Notes: a model not told the origin generated them from the letters alone. A stretch of DNA of 43,697 bases from Desulfocapsa sp. (GCA_030145625.1 JAQYVF010000036.1:1-43697), one strand, 5' to 3'. Counted from the stretch's first letter, positions 1 to 9,742 are shown. Program-made: numbers and translations.

Positions 1-105
1 CGTGGTTTTAAATTGTTGGCAGAGATAATAAGAGGGGTTCAATTCAAAGATGGAGAACGAATTGTACCATCAGAGGAAGGTGAGCTTAACAGGGCTGTCA
101 TTTAG
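1..105 (+). CDS. C-terminal fragment of an unidentified protein
   Basis: Frame 1 is open from the left edge to a TAG at 103-105 and encodes about 34 residues, including GFKLLAEIIRGVQFKDGE. The charged, GxxxLAE-type tail is faintly reminiscent of transposase C-termini, but I do not recognise a family. Only the end is visible, so the true length and start are unknown. The DNA that follows carries further broken reading frames, which suggests that this edge is a decaying region. Confidence 0.3.
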   Translation, partial: RGFKLLAEIIRGVQFKDGERIVPSEEGELNRAVI

Positions 106-304
106 CAATGTTTCTCAAACACCAGACTTGACTATAACTCCGGCGCTCTTGACACAAGCCTTATAGGTGCCGGGACTAGATTCCCGAACACCAGAGGCAC
201 AGCACGCAAAAAAACTAAGCCTTGATTGGCTCAATCCCTTCGCCAGCCAAGAAGAAATAAACGAAGACATCCAGCGATTGGTTGATGATGTAATGAAGAA
301 CTAG
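106..304 (+). pseudogene. Possible decayed reading frame; nothing clear from 305 to 583
   Basis: Two overlapping frames look like one broken ORF. The first runs from just after the TAG at 103-105 and reads ...NTRGTARKK up to a stop near 226. The second continues ...KKLSLDWLNPFASQ and ends at a TAG at 302-304. They could be joined by one frameshift in the run of seven A at 208-214. There is no convincing start codon or ribosome site and I recognise no family. From 305 to 583 I see no gene or clear terminator, only a small CTCATT/AATGAG hairpin near 395-409. Confidence 0.2.
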
Positions 305-583
305 AGGCCGAAACAGTCACTATAGTCGACCATCATTCCGTTACTCCGAGAGTCTTCTTTTGCACCATACAGCCAAAGCATAAGACTGAATACTCATTGA
401 AAATGAGCCTGACTTGAGCTGCAGAGAATCAACCATACAGTAAAACATGATCGGTCAGCGCAATCGATCAACCGGAACAAGAAGCACTCCATTACAGGTA
501 GTTACCAAAACAGATGTCCCATTTTTTTCTTTGTGAGATCTGCTAACCAGTAGTTAACGCCTTGAGACTCTACAGATCATGGA

Positions 584-1003
584 TTACTGTTTTTGACCAA
601 ATACAACAAAACTGAACCATCCCGATTCTAAAGCACCTGATGTACTATTTTTTATACGAAATCTAATTGTATTACCATCATAAGCAGCTAAATAAGAAAC
701 AATACGTTTTGTATCACTAGAACCCCACGAACCTGTTACTATAGTAGGGAAACCGTTCCAGCTAGTAGTAAGGGTAACCGTAACATCTCCTGTTCCATTC
801 ACTTCAGTTGAACTTATCCCATAAGAACCCGTTGACGCGATTGCACCACTGCTCGAACTGATTTCTCCATGGGCCAACGGAACAAGTTCTTGCTGTATCC
901 TGCTCGTATTTAAAGGCACCACAACAACTTTATCCGCTGCAATGGCAGAGACAGGCCCGAAACTAAGCATCAACAAGCTTAAGATAACAGCAATTTTCTT
1001 CAT
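584..1003 (-). CDS. Small secreted protein downstream of a c-di-GMP riboswitch
   Basis: A protein of 139 residues with a classical Sec signal peptide: MKKIAV start, hydrophobic core LSLLMLSFG, and a probable signal peptidase site near VSA-IAA at about residues 20-24. The mature part is rich in Ser, Thr, Gly and beta-branched residues, and ends in a WFSFVVFG segment. It looks like a small beta-sandwich and loosely recalls tail-fibre or lectin-like C-terminal domains, but I do not recognise a family. I chose the ATG at 1003 because GAGGAGA sits 8 nt upstream; an in-frame ATG at 1018 lies before this site. The gene is monocistronic, with its own promoter and a c-di-GMP-I riboswitch plus terminator in the leader. 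The context suggests a surface or matrix protein made when c-di-GMP is high; that role is inference. Confidence 0.8.
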   Translation of the reverse strand: MKKIAVILSLLMLSFGPVSAIAADKVVVVPLNTSRIQQELVPLAHGEISSSSGAIASTGSYGISSTEVNGTGDVTVTLTTSWNGFPTIVTGSWGSSDTKRIVSYLAAYDGNTIRFRIKNSTSGALESGWFSFVVFGQKQ

Positions 1004-1068
1004 TGATTCTCTCCTCATTTAAAATTTCAAGACCTTACAGACTAAATCTGCTCACTTCCCCTCTTTTC

Positions 1069-1110
1069 AAAAAAAAAGCCGGGTTGCCCATATCATATGG
1101 CAACCCGGCT
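1069..1110 (-). terminator. Rho-independent terminator forming the riboswitch expression platform
   Basis: Read on the minus strand, a perfect 12-bp stem (1077-1088 with 1099-1110) with a 10-nt loop is followed by an uninterrupted run of T (1069-1077). The upstream arm, AGCCGGGTTGCC, is also the conserved 3' element of the c-di-GMP-I aptamer just upstream. Aptamer closing and terminator formation are therefore mutually exclusive, the usual layout of an ON switch. Confidence 0.85.
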
Positions 1111-1160
1111 ATCAATATCGACCCGTGGCTTTCCGTCTCTGCCTTGCAGCAGATTTGGCT
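1099..1160 (-). promoter_or_regulatory. c-di-GMP-I (GEMM) riboswitch aptamer
   Basis: Reading 5' to 3' on the minus strand, the order is: GCCAAAT; a hairpin CTGCT-GCAA-GGCAG capped by a GNRA tetraloop; ACGGAAAGCC (consensus ACGCAAAGCC); ACGGGTC; a short linker; then AGCCGGGTTGCC. This order of elements is diagnostic of the GEMM-I class. Two positions deviate: G for C in ACGCAAAGCC, and C for G in the 5' GGCAA strand, which leaves one C-C mismatch in the closing P1 stem. Ligand affinity may be altered. Because its 3' strand is shared with the terminator, ligand binding should favour readthrough into the secreted-protein gene. Confidence 0.8.
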
Positions 1161-1179
1161 TTAACAGACTACCTCTCTA

Positions 1180-1209
1180 TTATTACACACAATAAATCAC
1201 AGTTGTCAC
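1180..1209 (-). promoter_or_regulatory. Probable sigma70 promoter for the riboswitch transcript
   Basis: On the minus strand, GTGACA (1204-1209) is followed after 18 nt by TAATAA (1180-1185). This places the transcript start around 1172, about 12 nt before the aptamer. Spacing is slightly long, but the position fits the leader exactly. Confidence 0.5.
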
Positions 1210-1236
1210 GTTAAGTCAAAATGAATAATGCTTCCC

Positions 1237-1285
1237 ACAAAAAAACAGCAGACGACACGGTACCACCCCGGATCTCTACTGTCGT
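1237..1285 (-). terminator. Probable terminator downstream of enolase
   Basis: On the minus strand an imperfect hairpin pairs ACGACA (1280-1285) with TGTCGT (1252-1257), with an inner CCG/CGG pairing. A run of seven T (1240-1246) follows a few nt later. It lies about 70 nt past the enolase stop codon, before the promoter of the next minus-strand gene. Confidence 0.5.
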
Positions 1286-1354
1286 AAAAAACCATTTTGT
1301 TACCTTGGTCAGACGGAGTCAAGCGGAATCAGTGGAATAGACACACAAATCGTT

Positions 1355-2735
<1,381 letters not shown>

Positions 2736-2855
2736 AATCCTATTCCGACTTTTTAATAATGAGTATTACACCCATCTCCCTTGCTCCACTGAGAGTGATG
2801 ATTACTTTCTTCTATAGAAGGCATCAGCAAAAACTCTTTCATACGGAGGTGCATC

Positions 2856-3407
2856 ATGACAACTACAAATACATTTATGATAGGACAGAAGGCATTTTTA
2901 AGTGGAGATCTTGTAAGCAGTATCAGGGCCTTTTCCGATGCCCTGAAACAGGGGGATCATCCATTCCAATCAAAACTTAACCGCGGCATCGCCTATCTCA
3001 AGATAGGTCGGTTTGCACAAGCCGTAGAAGACTTTAATACAATTATTAGAGAAAATGATAACTATGACCAAGCCCTTTTTTATCGGGGCATCGCCAAGCT
3101 AAACCTTGAGAAAAATGAGGAGGCAATACTTGATTTCAACAGCTGCATTGCCCTGAATCCGGAAAAGGGACCAGCCTACCTTGCCCGAGGCCTTGCCCAT
3201 GACGCTCTTGGTCACAAGGGCGAAGCGGAGAAAGACATCCATGACTGCCATGCCCTCAACAGCGTTGAACTTGGCGAGTTCATGGAGGAATATATCTTTT
3301 CTGACCCGCTGTTTAATCGAACCCTCACACTCTTTGAAAAAGATGAGGGAAACTGGAGACTATCGCTGACCGAAAACGAAGTCCAGCGGCTGGGCACCCT
3401 TCACTGA
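2856..3407 (+). CDS. TPR-repeat protein
   Basis: A soluble protein of 183 residues containing about three tetratricopeptide repeats. Typical A/G-Y-x(n)-A-x-x-D-F spacing is visible around residues 8-35, 42-68 (RGIAYLKIGRFAQAVEDF) and 76-140 (RGIAKLNLEKNEEAILDF, ARGLAHDALGHKGEAEKDI). TPR modules form helical scaffolds for protein-protein contacts, and nothing here identifies the partner. There is no signal peptide or membrane segment. The start is well supported by GGAGGTG about 6 nt upstream of the ATG. A hairpin at 3416-3441 follows the stop, so the gene appears to be a single transcription unit, divergent from eno. Confidence 0.85.
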   Translation: MTTTNTFMIGQKAFLSGDLVSSIRAFSDALKQGDHPFQSKLNRGIAYLKIGRFAQAVEDFNTIIRENDNYDQALFYRGIAKLNLEKNEEAILDFNSCIALNPEKGPAYLARGLAHDALGHKGEAEKDIHDCHALNSVELGEFMEEYIFSDPLFNRTLTLFEKDEGNWRLSLTENEVQRLGTLH

Positions 3408-3415
3408 CCTTAACA

Positions 3416-3441
3416 GCCACCGACCACTTACGGCCGGTGGC
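3416..3441 (+). terminator. Stem-loop after the TPR gene
   Basis: GCCACCG (3416-3422) pairs with CGGTGGC (3435-3441) across a 12-nt loop, 8 nt after the stop codon. Only scattered T residues follow, so it is either a weak terminator or an RNA-stabilising hairpin. Confidence 0.4.
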
Positions 3442-3544
3442 ACCCATCATTTTCTCAGGTTCCCACCTTCCTGCAAAAGGGAGAAAAAGTGCATTTCTAT
3501 TTCTCTCTGGCCTCCTCTGACCTCCATCTCTTTCCCAAAAAGGA

Positions 3545-3573
3545 TTGACAGAACAGCGCTTTCTCAGTAAACG
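3545..3573 (+). promoter_or_regulatory. Candidate promoter upstream of lysS
   Basis: A perfect -35 hexamer TTGACA (3545-3550) is followed after 17 nt by TAAACG (3568-3573), a poor -10. If active it would start near 3580, leading straight into the terminator at 3605-3630. Confidence 0.35.
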
Positions 3574-3604
3574 AATGGTAAAAATATATTCTCAAGGAGT
3601 CTGT

Positions 3605-3630
3605 AGCGGCAAGAAGTGCCGCTTTTTTTT
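3605..3630 (+). terminator. Strong terminator or attenuator in the lysS leader
   Basis: AGCGGCA (3605-3611) and TGCCGCT (3617-3623) form a perfect 7-bp stem with a 5-nt loop, followed by eight T. It sits 66 nt before the lysS start codon. It could end a short transcript starting near 3580 or act as an attenuator for lysS. No leader peptide or T-box core is visible. Confidence 0.7.
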
Positions 3631-3696
3631 ATGGAGCCCCCGGGCAAAATCTATCTCCCTTCCAACTATCCTTCCTATCAGCTATCGAAAAGAGTT

Positions 3697-5256
3697 ATGA
3701 GTAAAGAAAACACACAAATCCTGAAGCAGCGCAGAGAAAAAGCAGATGCCCTTGCAGACCTTGGCGTCAACCTCTATAGTAACACTTTCAAACCGGCAAA
3801 CACGGTCAAGGAACTCCTGCCCAAAGGTGCCCACCTGGCCGCGGAGACTCTGGACGAAACCAACTACACCTACTCAGTTGCCGGACGCATCATGTCCATG
3901 CGCAAATTCGGCAAGGCCGCCTTCTTTCACCTTACTGACACCTCCGGTCGTATCCAGGTCTACATCAAAAAAGATGCCCTGGGAGATGAACTGTTCGCCA
4001 CCTTCAAAAAATGGGATATCGGTGACATCGTCGGGATTGAAGGCAAGCTCTTCAAGACCAAGACCGGGGAACTTTCAGTCATGGCCGACAAACTGGTCAT
4101 GATCTCCAAATCCCTGCGCCCCCTGCCCGAAAAATGGCATGGCCTCACTGATGTGGAAACCCGCTACCGTCAGCGCTACGTGGATCTCATCGTCACCCCG
4201 GAAAGTCGTGACACCTTTCGTAAACGGGTAACGGTCATTCGTCTTATCCGTGAGTTTCTCTCCAACCGCGGCTTCATGGAAGTTGAAACTCCCATGATGC
4301 AACCGGTACCGGGCGGTGCCACAGCCAAACCCTTTAAAACCCACCACAATGCCCTGGACATGGACCTTTACCTGCGCATTGCCCCGGAACTGTATCTCAA
4401 ACGGCTCCTGGTCGGCGGGTTTGAAAAGGTTTTTGAGATCAACCGAAACTTTCGCAACGAAGGTCTTTCCACCCGGCACAACCCCGAGTTCACCATGCTG
4501 GAGTTCTACCAGGCCTACGCCACCTATCACGACCTGATGGATCTCACAGAGGAACTAATTTCCTGGCTCTGTGACGAGGTGAATGGCACCATGGAAATCG
4601 AATACCAGGGAACCAAGGTTAACCTGGCACCTCCCTGGAAAAGGATGACCATGGATGAGGCTTTAATCGAAGTCGCCGGTGTCGACCCTGCCATCCTTGC
4701 AGACAACGACAAGGTCATGGAGCTTGCCAAGGAAAAAGGAATCAAGCTGGAAGAACAGGCAGGACCAGGGAAGGCCAAGACCGAACTCTTTGAACTGCTG
4801 GTGGAAGAAAAGCTGATTGACCCCACCTTTGTCACTTCTTACCCCACCGAGGTCTCTCCTCTGGCCCGAAGAAACGAAGAGAACCCGGAGGTCACCGACC
4901 GCTTTGAACTCTTTGTCACCGGTCGCGAGCTGGCCAATGCCTTCAGCGAGCTCAACGATCCAGTGGATCAGCGCCAGCGTTTGGAAAAACAGATCGCGGA
5001 AAAGGGAGGCGACGAAGAGATTCACCACGAGCTCGACGAGGATTTTCTCCGTGCCCTGGAATACGGCATGCCTTCTGCCGCAGGTGAGGGCATCGGTATT
5101 GACCGTTTAGTTATGCTCCTCACCGACGCACCTTCCATCCGCGACGTCATCCTTTTTCCTCACCTCAAACCTGAGGTTAAGCTCCAGGGTAAGAAGAAAA
5201 AGAAGAAGAAACAACAACAGGCAGATACTGGAGAATGCGGAAAGTGCAAAAATTGA
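3697..5256 (+). CDS. lysS: Lysyl-tRNA synthetase, class II
   Basis: Charges tRNA-Lys with lysine in the cytoplasm. The 519 residues contain an N-terminal OB-fold anticodon-binding domain (about residues 60-170, including [17 protein letters not shown]) and the class II catalytic core. Motif 2 is near residues 246-275 ([20 protein letters not shown]) and motif 3 near 462-480 ([13 protein letters not shown]). The ATG at 3697 was chosen because [15 protein letters not shown] matches normal LysRS N-termini. The frame is open upstream only through the terminator hairpin. The C-terminus continues past the usual end with seven lysines, glutamines and a CGKC motif, an uncommon tail. Downstream lie lolC and lolD, a gene order I associate with deltaproteobacteria. 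Confidence 0.96.
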   Translation: MSKENTQILKQRREKADALADLGVNLYSNTFKPANTVKELLPKGAHLAAETLDETNYTYSVAGRIMSMRKFGKAAFFHLTDTSGRIQVYIKKDALGDELFATFKKWDIGDIVGIEGKLFKTKTGELSVMADKLVMISKSLRPLPEKWHGLTDVETRYRQRYVDLIVTPESRDTFRKRVTVIRLIREFLSNRGFMEVETPMMQPVPGGATAKPFKTHHNALDMDLYLRIAPELYLKRLLVGGFEKVFEINRNFRNEGLSTRHNPEFTMLEFYQAYATYHDLMDLTEELISWLCDEVNGTMEIEYQGTKVNLAPPWKRMTMDEALIEVAGVDPAILADNDKVMELAKEKGIKLEEQAGPGKAKTELFELLVEEKLIDPTFVTSYPTEVSPLARRNEENPEVTDRFELFVTGRELANAFSELNDPVDQRQRLEKQIAEKGGDEEIHHELDEDFLRALEYGMPSAAGEGIGIDRLVMLLTDAPSIRDVILFPHLKPEVKLQGKKKKKKKQQQADTGECGKCKN

Positions 5257-5269
5257 TTTACCTGCTGGG

Positions 5270-5306
5270 GAAGACAGAAGAATCACCTTTTCAGCCTTCT
5301 GTCTTC
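5270..5306 (+). terminator. Hairpin between lysS and lolC
   Basis: GAAGACAGAAG (5270-5280) pairs perfectly over 11 bp with CTTCTGTCTTC (5296-5306). A pyrimidine-rich but not T-only stretch follows. It may be a partial terminator that lowers readthrough from lysS into lolCD. Confidence 0.4.
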
Positions 5307-5342
5307 TCTTCCCAACCTTCAGCCTTCTGCTGTTAATAAGCC

Positions 5343-6569
5343 ATGTACGAGTGGTTTATCAGCTTTCGCTACCTGCGGGCCCGGCATAAACAGAAATTTA
5401 TTTCTCTCATTTCTCTTATCTCCGTTGCCGGCATCACGGTGGGGGTCATGGCCCTGATTGTGGTCCTGGCCGTCTATTCCGGATTCACCGGTGGCCTGAG
5501 AGATCAGATCCTTGGCATCAACTCCCATATCATTGTCCAACGTGCAGGCGGTATTATTCCCGAATACGATCTGGTGCGCGACCGCATTCTCACCGTCGAT
5601 AACGTCACCGGAGCAACGCCTTATCTCTATGCCCAGACTCTGCTCAGCGGCAGGAGGGGCGGAACAGGAGTCGTACTCCGAGGCATCGACCCGAGTACGG
5701 CCACTGGCGTTATTGCCCTGCCAGAACAGATGGTACAAGGCACTGTTGACGACCTGACCCAGGAAAAGGATGCCAGGCTCCCCAATATCATTTTGGGCAT
5801 TGCCATGGCCAGGGATCTCTCTGTGGACCAGGGAGATAAGGTGCGACTCATCTCCCCCTCCGGACCGCTCACCCCCATGGGTGTTATCCCCAAGATCAAA
5901 ACCTGCATCGTATCCGGCATCTTTGAGTCAGGCATGTACGAGTATGATTCCACAATTGCCTACATGACCATCTCCGATGTGCAAAATTTCCTGGAAAGCG
6001 GGGATGTGGTCCACGGCATCGAGGTTACGGTACAGGAAAAGGAACTGAACCGGGCCGACCAGGTGGGCAGACATATTGTTGATCTCCTTGGCTCTCCCTT
6101 CGTGGCCAAGGATTGGATGTCCATGAATCGCAATCTCTTTGCCGCCTTTAAGCTGGAAAAAATCGGCATGTTTATCTGCGTTGCCCTCATTATTCTGGTG
6201 GCCGCCCTCAATATCATCTCGGCCCTGATCATGGTGGTCATGGAAAAGGAACAGGACATTGCCATCCTCAAATCCATGGGGGCCACCTCCAGATCCATCA
6301 TGAAGATTTTCTTTTATCAGGGACTGGTCATTGCCTTTCTCGGCACCTTTCTCGGTGTCAGCGGAGGTCTCGGGCTCTGTGAACTGCTTTCCCGTTACCA
6401 ATTCATCGAACTGCCCTCCAACGTCTATCCCATGAACACCCTGCCCATCAAGGTCCTGCCCATGGATGTGACCATTATTGCTATTGCCGCAATCATTATC
6501 ACCCTTTCCGCCACCATTTACCCATCCTGGAAGGCATCAAAGGTCAAACCTGCCGAGGTGCTCTCATGA
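5343..6569 (+). CDS. lolC: Lipoprotein-releasing ABC transporter permease (LolC/LolE family)
   Basis: Inner-membrane subunit of the Lol system, which extracts outer-membrane lipoproteins and hands them to the periplasmic carrier LolA. The 408 residues have the family layout. A short cytoplasmic N-terminus MYEWFISFRYL leads into a first membrane helix (about 22-46, with ITVGVMALIVVLAVYSGF). A periplasmic domain follows (about 50-270), then three C-terminal helices near 275-300, 325-350 and 375-395. The cytoplasmic coupling segment MEKEQDIAILKSMGA is characteristic. Only one permease gene is present beside lolD, so it may work as a homodimer, as in LolCD systems without separate C and E. Its stop overlaps lolD by 4 nt. 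No clear ribosome site precedes the ATG. Confidence 0.92.
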   Translation: MYEWFISFRYLRARHKQKFISLISLISVAGITVGVMALIVVLAVYSGFTGGLRDQILGINSHIIVQRAGGIIPEYDLVRDRILTVDNVTGATPYLYAQTLLSGRRGGTGVVLRGIDPSTATGVIALPEQMVQGTVDDLTQEKDARLPNIILGIAMARDLSVDQGDKVRLISPSGPLTPMGVIPKIKTCIVSGIFESGMYEYDSTIAYMTISDVQNFLESGDVVHGIEVTVQEKELNRADQVGRHIVDLLGSPFVAKDWMSMNRNLFAAFKLEKIGMFICVALIILVAALNIISALIMVVMEKEQDIAILKSMGATSRSIMKIFFYQGLVIAFLGTFLGVSGGLGLCELLSRYQFIELPSNVYPMNTLPIKVLPMDVTIIAIAAIIITLSATIYPSWKASKVKPAEVLS

Positions 6570-7255
6570 CCACGAGCACAACCTCGCTTTTCAGGGCCGA
6601 AGACCTTTGTAAAAGTTACCACAGCGGCACCGAACAGATTCATGTACTCAGGGGTGTCAATCTCAGCATCAACACTGGGGAGATGATGGCTATTATCGGG
6701 GCTTCCGGCTCCGGCAAGACCACCCTGCTGCAAATTTTGGGGACCCTTGACAGTCCCGATAGTGGAGAACTCTTTTTTAAGGATACTTCCCTGGGCCGGA
6801 AAACTGACCAGGAACTCTGTCACTTTCGCAACCGCTCTGTGGGCTTCATCTTTCAGTTCCATCATTTGCTGCCCGAATTTACAGCTCTTGAAAATGTAAT
6901 GATGCCCGGACTGATTGCCGGCAGGAAGAAAGAAGAAATGGAAGGACCTGCCCACCATCTGCTGAAGCAGGTGGAACTGGACCATCGAACGGGTCACAAG
7001 GTGGGCGAACTCTCGGGCGGTGAACAGCAGCGTACGGCCCTGGCCAGGGCACTTATCATGAAACCGGCTCTCCTCCTGGCCGATGAACCCACAGGCAACC
7101 TGGACAGTCGCTCCGGGCATCTGGTCTTTGAGCTCATCCGTTCCCTGTGCAAAGAACTCTCCCTTGCCAGCATCATGGTCACTCACAACACTAAACTGGC
7201 TAAACAGATGGACTCCTATTCCACCCTCAAAGACGGCATCCTGCAACAACTCTAG
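6566..7255 (+). CDS. lolD: Lipoprotein-releasing ABC transporter ATPase
   Basis: Cytoplasmic ATPase partner of LolC. The 229 residues carry Walker A GASGSGKTTL (about 44-53), Q-loop region FQFHH, signature LSGGEQQR (about 148-155), Walker B LLLADEPTGNLD (about 168-179) and H-loop TH. This is the MacB/LolD/FtsE subgroup pattern. The ATG overlaps the lolC stop (ATGA) and GAGGTG lies 6 nt upstream, so translation is coupled. The gene ends before a bidirectional terminator at 7381-7414. Confidence 0.93.
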   Translation: MTTSTTSLFRAEDLCKSYHSGTEQIHVLRGVNLSINTGEMMAIIGASGSGKTTLLQILGTLDSPDSGELFFKDTSLGRKTDQELCHFRNRSVGFIFQFHHLLPEFTALENVMMPGLIAGRKKEEMEGPAHHLLKQVELDHRTGHKVGELSGGEQQRTALARALIMKPALLLADEPTGNLDSRSGHLVFELIRSLCKELSLASIMVTHNTKLAKQMDSYSTLKDGILQQL

Positions 7256-7301
7256 CAAACGCTGCACACGGATCAAACAGACATACGGGACGCGCCAGGC
7301 A

Positions 7302-7323
7302 CTGTTCGAGGATAAATCCGCTC
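7302..7323 (+). repeat. Short dispersed repeat, copy A
   Basis: The 22-bp segment CTGTTCGAGGATAAATCC plus CTC context matches 9931-9952 at 20 of 22 positions. A second nearby block (ACGGATCA) is also shared, at about 7268 and 9914. It lies between the convergent lolD and PRPP-synthetase-like genes and has no coding content. Confidence 0.4.
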
Positions 7324-7380
7324 CCACACAAAAAAACCGTCTCCCATTACTCTCTTCTTCCCAGGTATGACCACAAATAG

Positions 7381-7414
7381 AAAAGGGGAATGGCATTTTT
7401 ACCACTCCCCTTTT
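7381..7414. terminator. Bidirectional terminator between convergent genes
   Basis: AAAAGGGGA (7381-7389) pairs with TCCCCTTTT (7406-7414), with extra GG/CC pairing inside. The A-rich arm gives a T-run for transcripts from either side. It serves lolCD on the plus strand and the gene ending at 7444 on the minus strand. Confidence 0.75.
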
Positions 7415-7443
7415 CCAATCGTTACCATGTTGAGCCAACTGCC

Positions 7444-8397
7444 CTAGTGTATCTTCAAATAACTCCTCAACTCTTTAGCCAGTAAAGGCGCCACGGAATA
7501 TACCTCAAGAAGATCATCACTGGCTCGGCCCGGGTAGGTGTCGGAGCCGATCACTTTGTGAATGGAACTGTCAAGGAAGCGCTGGCGGGCCTCTCCGGCC
7601 ATAACCAGGTGGGTGGCGAGCACTGCCACTCCGGATGCCCCGGCCTCCAGACACCGTTCTGCGGTCTGGATGATGGAACCGCCGGTACGAATCATATCAT
7701 CGCAGATCACCGCAGTTTTGCCCTTGACCACACTGGATATCTGACCAACGATAGTCTTATCGGTATCGTAGCGATCCTTGTCTGCAGCCGTATGCGCACA
7801 GTTCAGAAGGCTGGCCAGCTTCGCTACCTGCTTGGAGAAGCCATAATCGGGAGAAACCAGAACATATTCACCAAGGTCCATCTGTCGCAGATGTTCCACC
7901 ACCAGCTCTCCGGTCCAGATATGCTTGGTGGAGATCTCCCCACCATGGGCGTGGAGTACAGCCTCGGAATGGAGGTCAACAAAAGCGACAAAGTCAGGCC
8001 GTGCCCGAAAGATCTGACGAGTTCTGGTGACTCCCTTGGGAATCTCAGCGGACCCTCTCTTGGCCTGTTCCATGGTGGAATGGCCAAGATAGGGAATGAC
8101 CACATTCACTGAAGCAGCATTCCAATACCGTCCTCCCTGAATAAGATCCATCAATTCCTGATGGGCACTGTCATTGTGTGTGCTTGCCACAATGATCAAC
8201 ACCTTCCCCGCCACATCCTCGGGAAAGGCATGATAAATCTCACCGTCGGCAAATTGTTTACGAATCATCTCGGAAAAATCCAGCCCCAACTCCCCGGCAA
8301 TATTTCGCCCCAGGTCAACGGTGGCCTGGTTGGCCACCACCATGTATTCAGAAGGTTTTTGTATTTTCACTCTGTGTCCCGTCACATACTCATTCAT
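7444..8397 (-). CDS. Divergent ribose-phosphate diphosphokinase (PRPP synthetase) family protein
   Basis: Family role: transfers pyrophosphate from ATP to ribose 5-phosphate to give PRPP for nucleotide, His and Trp synthesis. About 317 residues show two phosphoribosyltransferase-like halves. The N-terminal half has KQFADGE and DLIQGG; DLHSEAV lies in the middle. The PRPP-binding loop ICDDMIRTGGSI is near residue 220. The canonical flexible loop after IPY(F/L)GY, normally containing RQDRK, is replaced by GHSTMEQAKRGSAEIPKG, and the PRPP loop has Arg where Asp is usual. It is therefore a divergent member whose activity should not be assumed. The start is uncertain: ATG at 8397, a TTG at 8409 or a downstream GTG are all possible. 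A MITE-like repeat lies just upstream. Confidence 0.8.
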   Translation of the reverse strand: MNEYVTGHRVKIQKPSEYMVVANQATVDLGRNIAGELGLDFSEMIRKQFADGEIYHAFPEDVAGKVLIIVASTHNDSAHQELMDLIQGGRYWNAASVNVVIPYLGHSTMEQAKRGSAEIPKGVTRTRQIFRARPDFVAFVDLHSEAVLHAHGGEISTKHIWTGELVVEHLRQMDLGEYVLVSPDYGFSKQVAKLASLLNCAHTAADKDRYDTDKTIVGQISSVVKGKTAVICDDMIRTGGSIIQTAERCLEAGASGVAVLATHLVMAGEARQRFLDSSIHKVIGSDTYPGRASDDLLEVYSVAPLLAKELRSYLKIH

Positions 8398-8436
8398 CAA
8401 GAGGTTCAAGCCATAGCCAGGCCATCAAAAACATAA

Positions 8437-8577
8437 GGCCACCTCGAAAAATTGCCTTTTTGCCCAAGCTCTTCGTCACAGTCAAAAAAATAATGCTCAC
8501 ATATCAACTATATGCTGTGCTTATTTTTTCGTCTACTCCTCGATCTTGAACAAAAAATCTAATTTTTCAAGGTACCC
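8437..8577 (+). repeat. 141-bp MITE-like element, copy 1
   Basis: The ends form imperfect terminal inverted repeats: GGCCACCTCGAAAAATTG at the left and, read inward from the right, GGGTACCTTGAAAAATTAG. A second palindrome occupies the core (about 8482-8530, loop CAACT). The element is flanked on both sides by ATAA (8433-8436 and 8578-8581), a possible target duplication. A copy of exactly the same length lies in reverse orientation at 24958-25098. It fills the gap between leuB and the PRPP-synthetase-like gene and has no coding potential. A non-autonomous transposable element is the simplest reading. Confidence 0.8.
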
Positions 8578-8596
8578 ATAAGCAATTACAGACAAG

Positions 8597-9685
<1,089 letters not shown>

Positions 9686-9714
9686 TCAGCATACAGATTC
9701 ACAAGACTGTATTA

Positions 9715-9742
9715 TTTATAGGGGGGTGTGTTGTTCACTCAA
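9715..9742 (-). promoter_or_regulatory. Probable leuB promoter
   Basis: On the minus strand TTGAGT (9737-9742) is followed after 16 nt by TATAAA (9715-9720), about 45 nt before the leuB start. Confidence 0.5.

Noticed and set aside
1252-1290. Full T-box riboswitch downstream of eno
   Set aside because: Only the GGGTGGTACCG string is present. There is about 65 nt between it and the eno stop codon, no specifier stem, and no gene directly controlled; the hairpin is better explained as the eno terminator.
3616-3696. Upstream start for lysS
   Set aside because: The first in-frame GTG lies inside the terminator stem and the extra residues do not resemble LysRS.
5319-5738. Minus-strand frame of 139 codons across lolC
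   Set aside because: It is antisense to a clear LolC permease with family motifs; its composition is typical of a shadow frame.
7381-7414. Possible CRISPR or repeat array signal
   Set aside because: It is a single palindrome acting as a terminator between convergent genes; no spaced repeats occur anywhere in the window.
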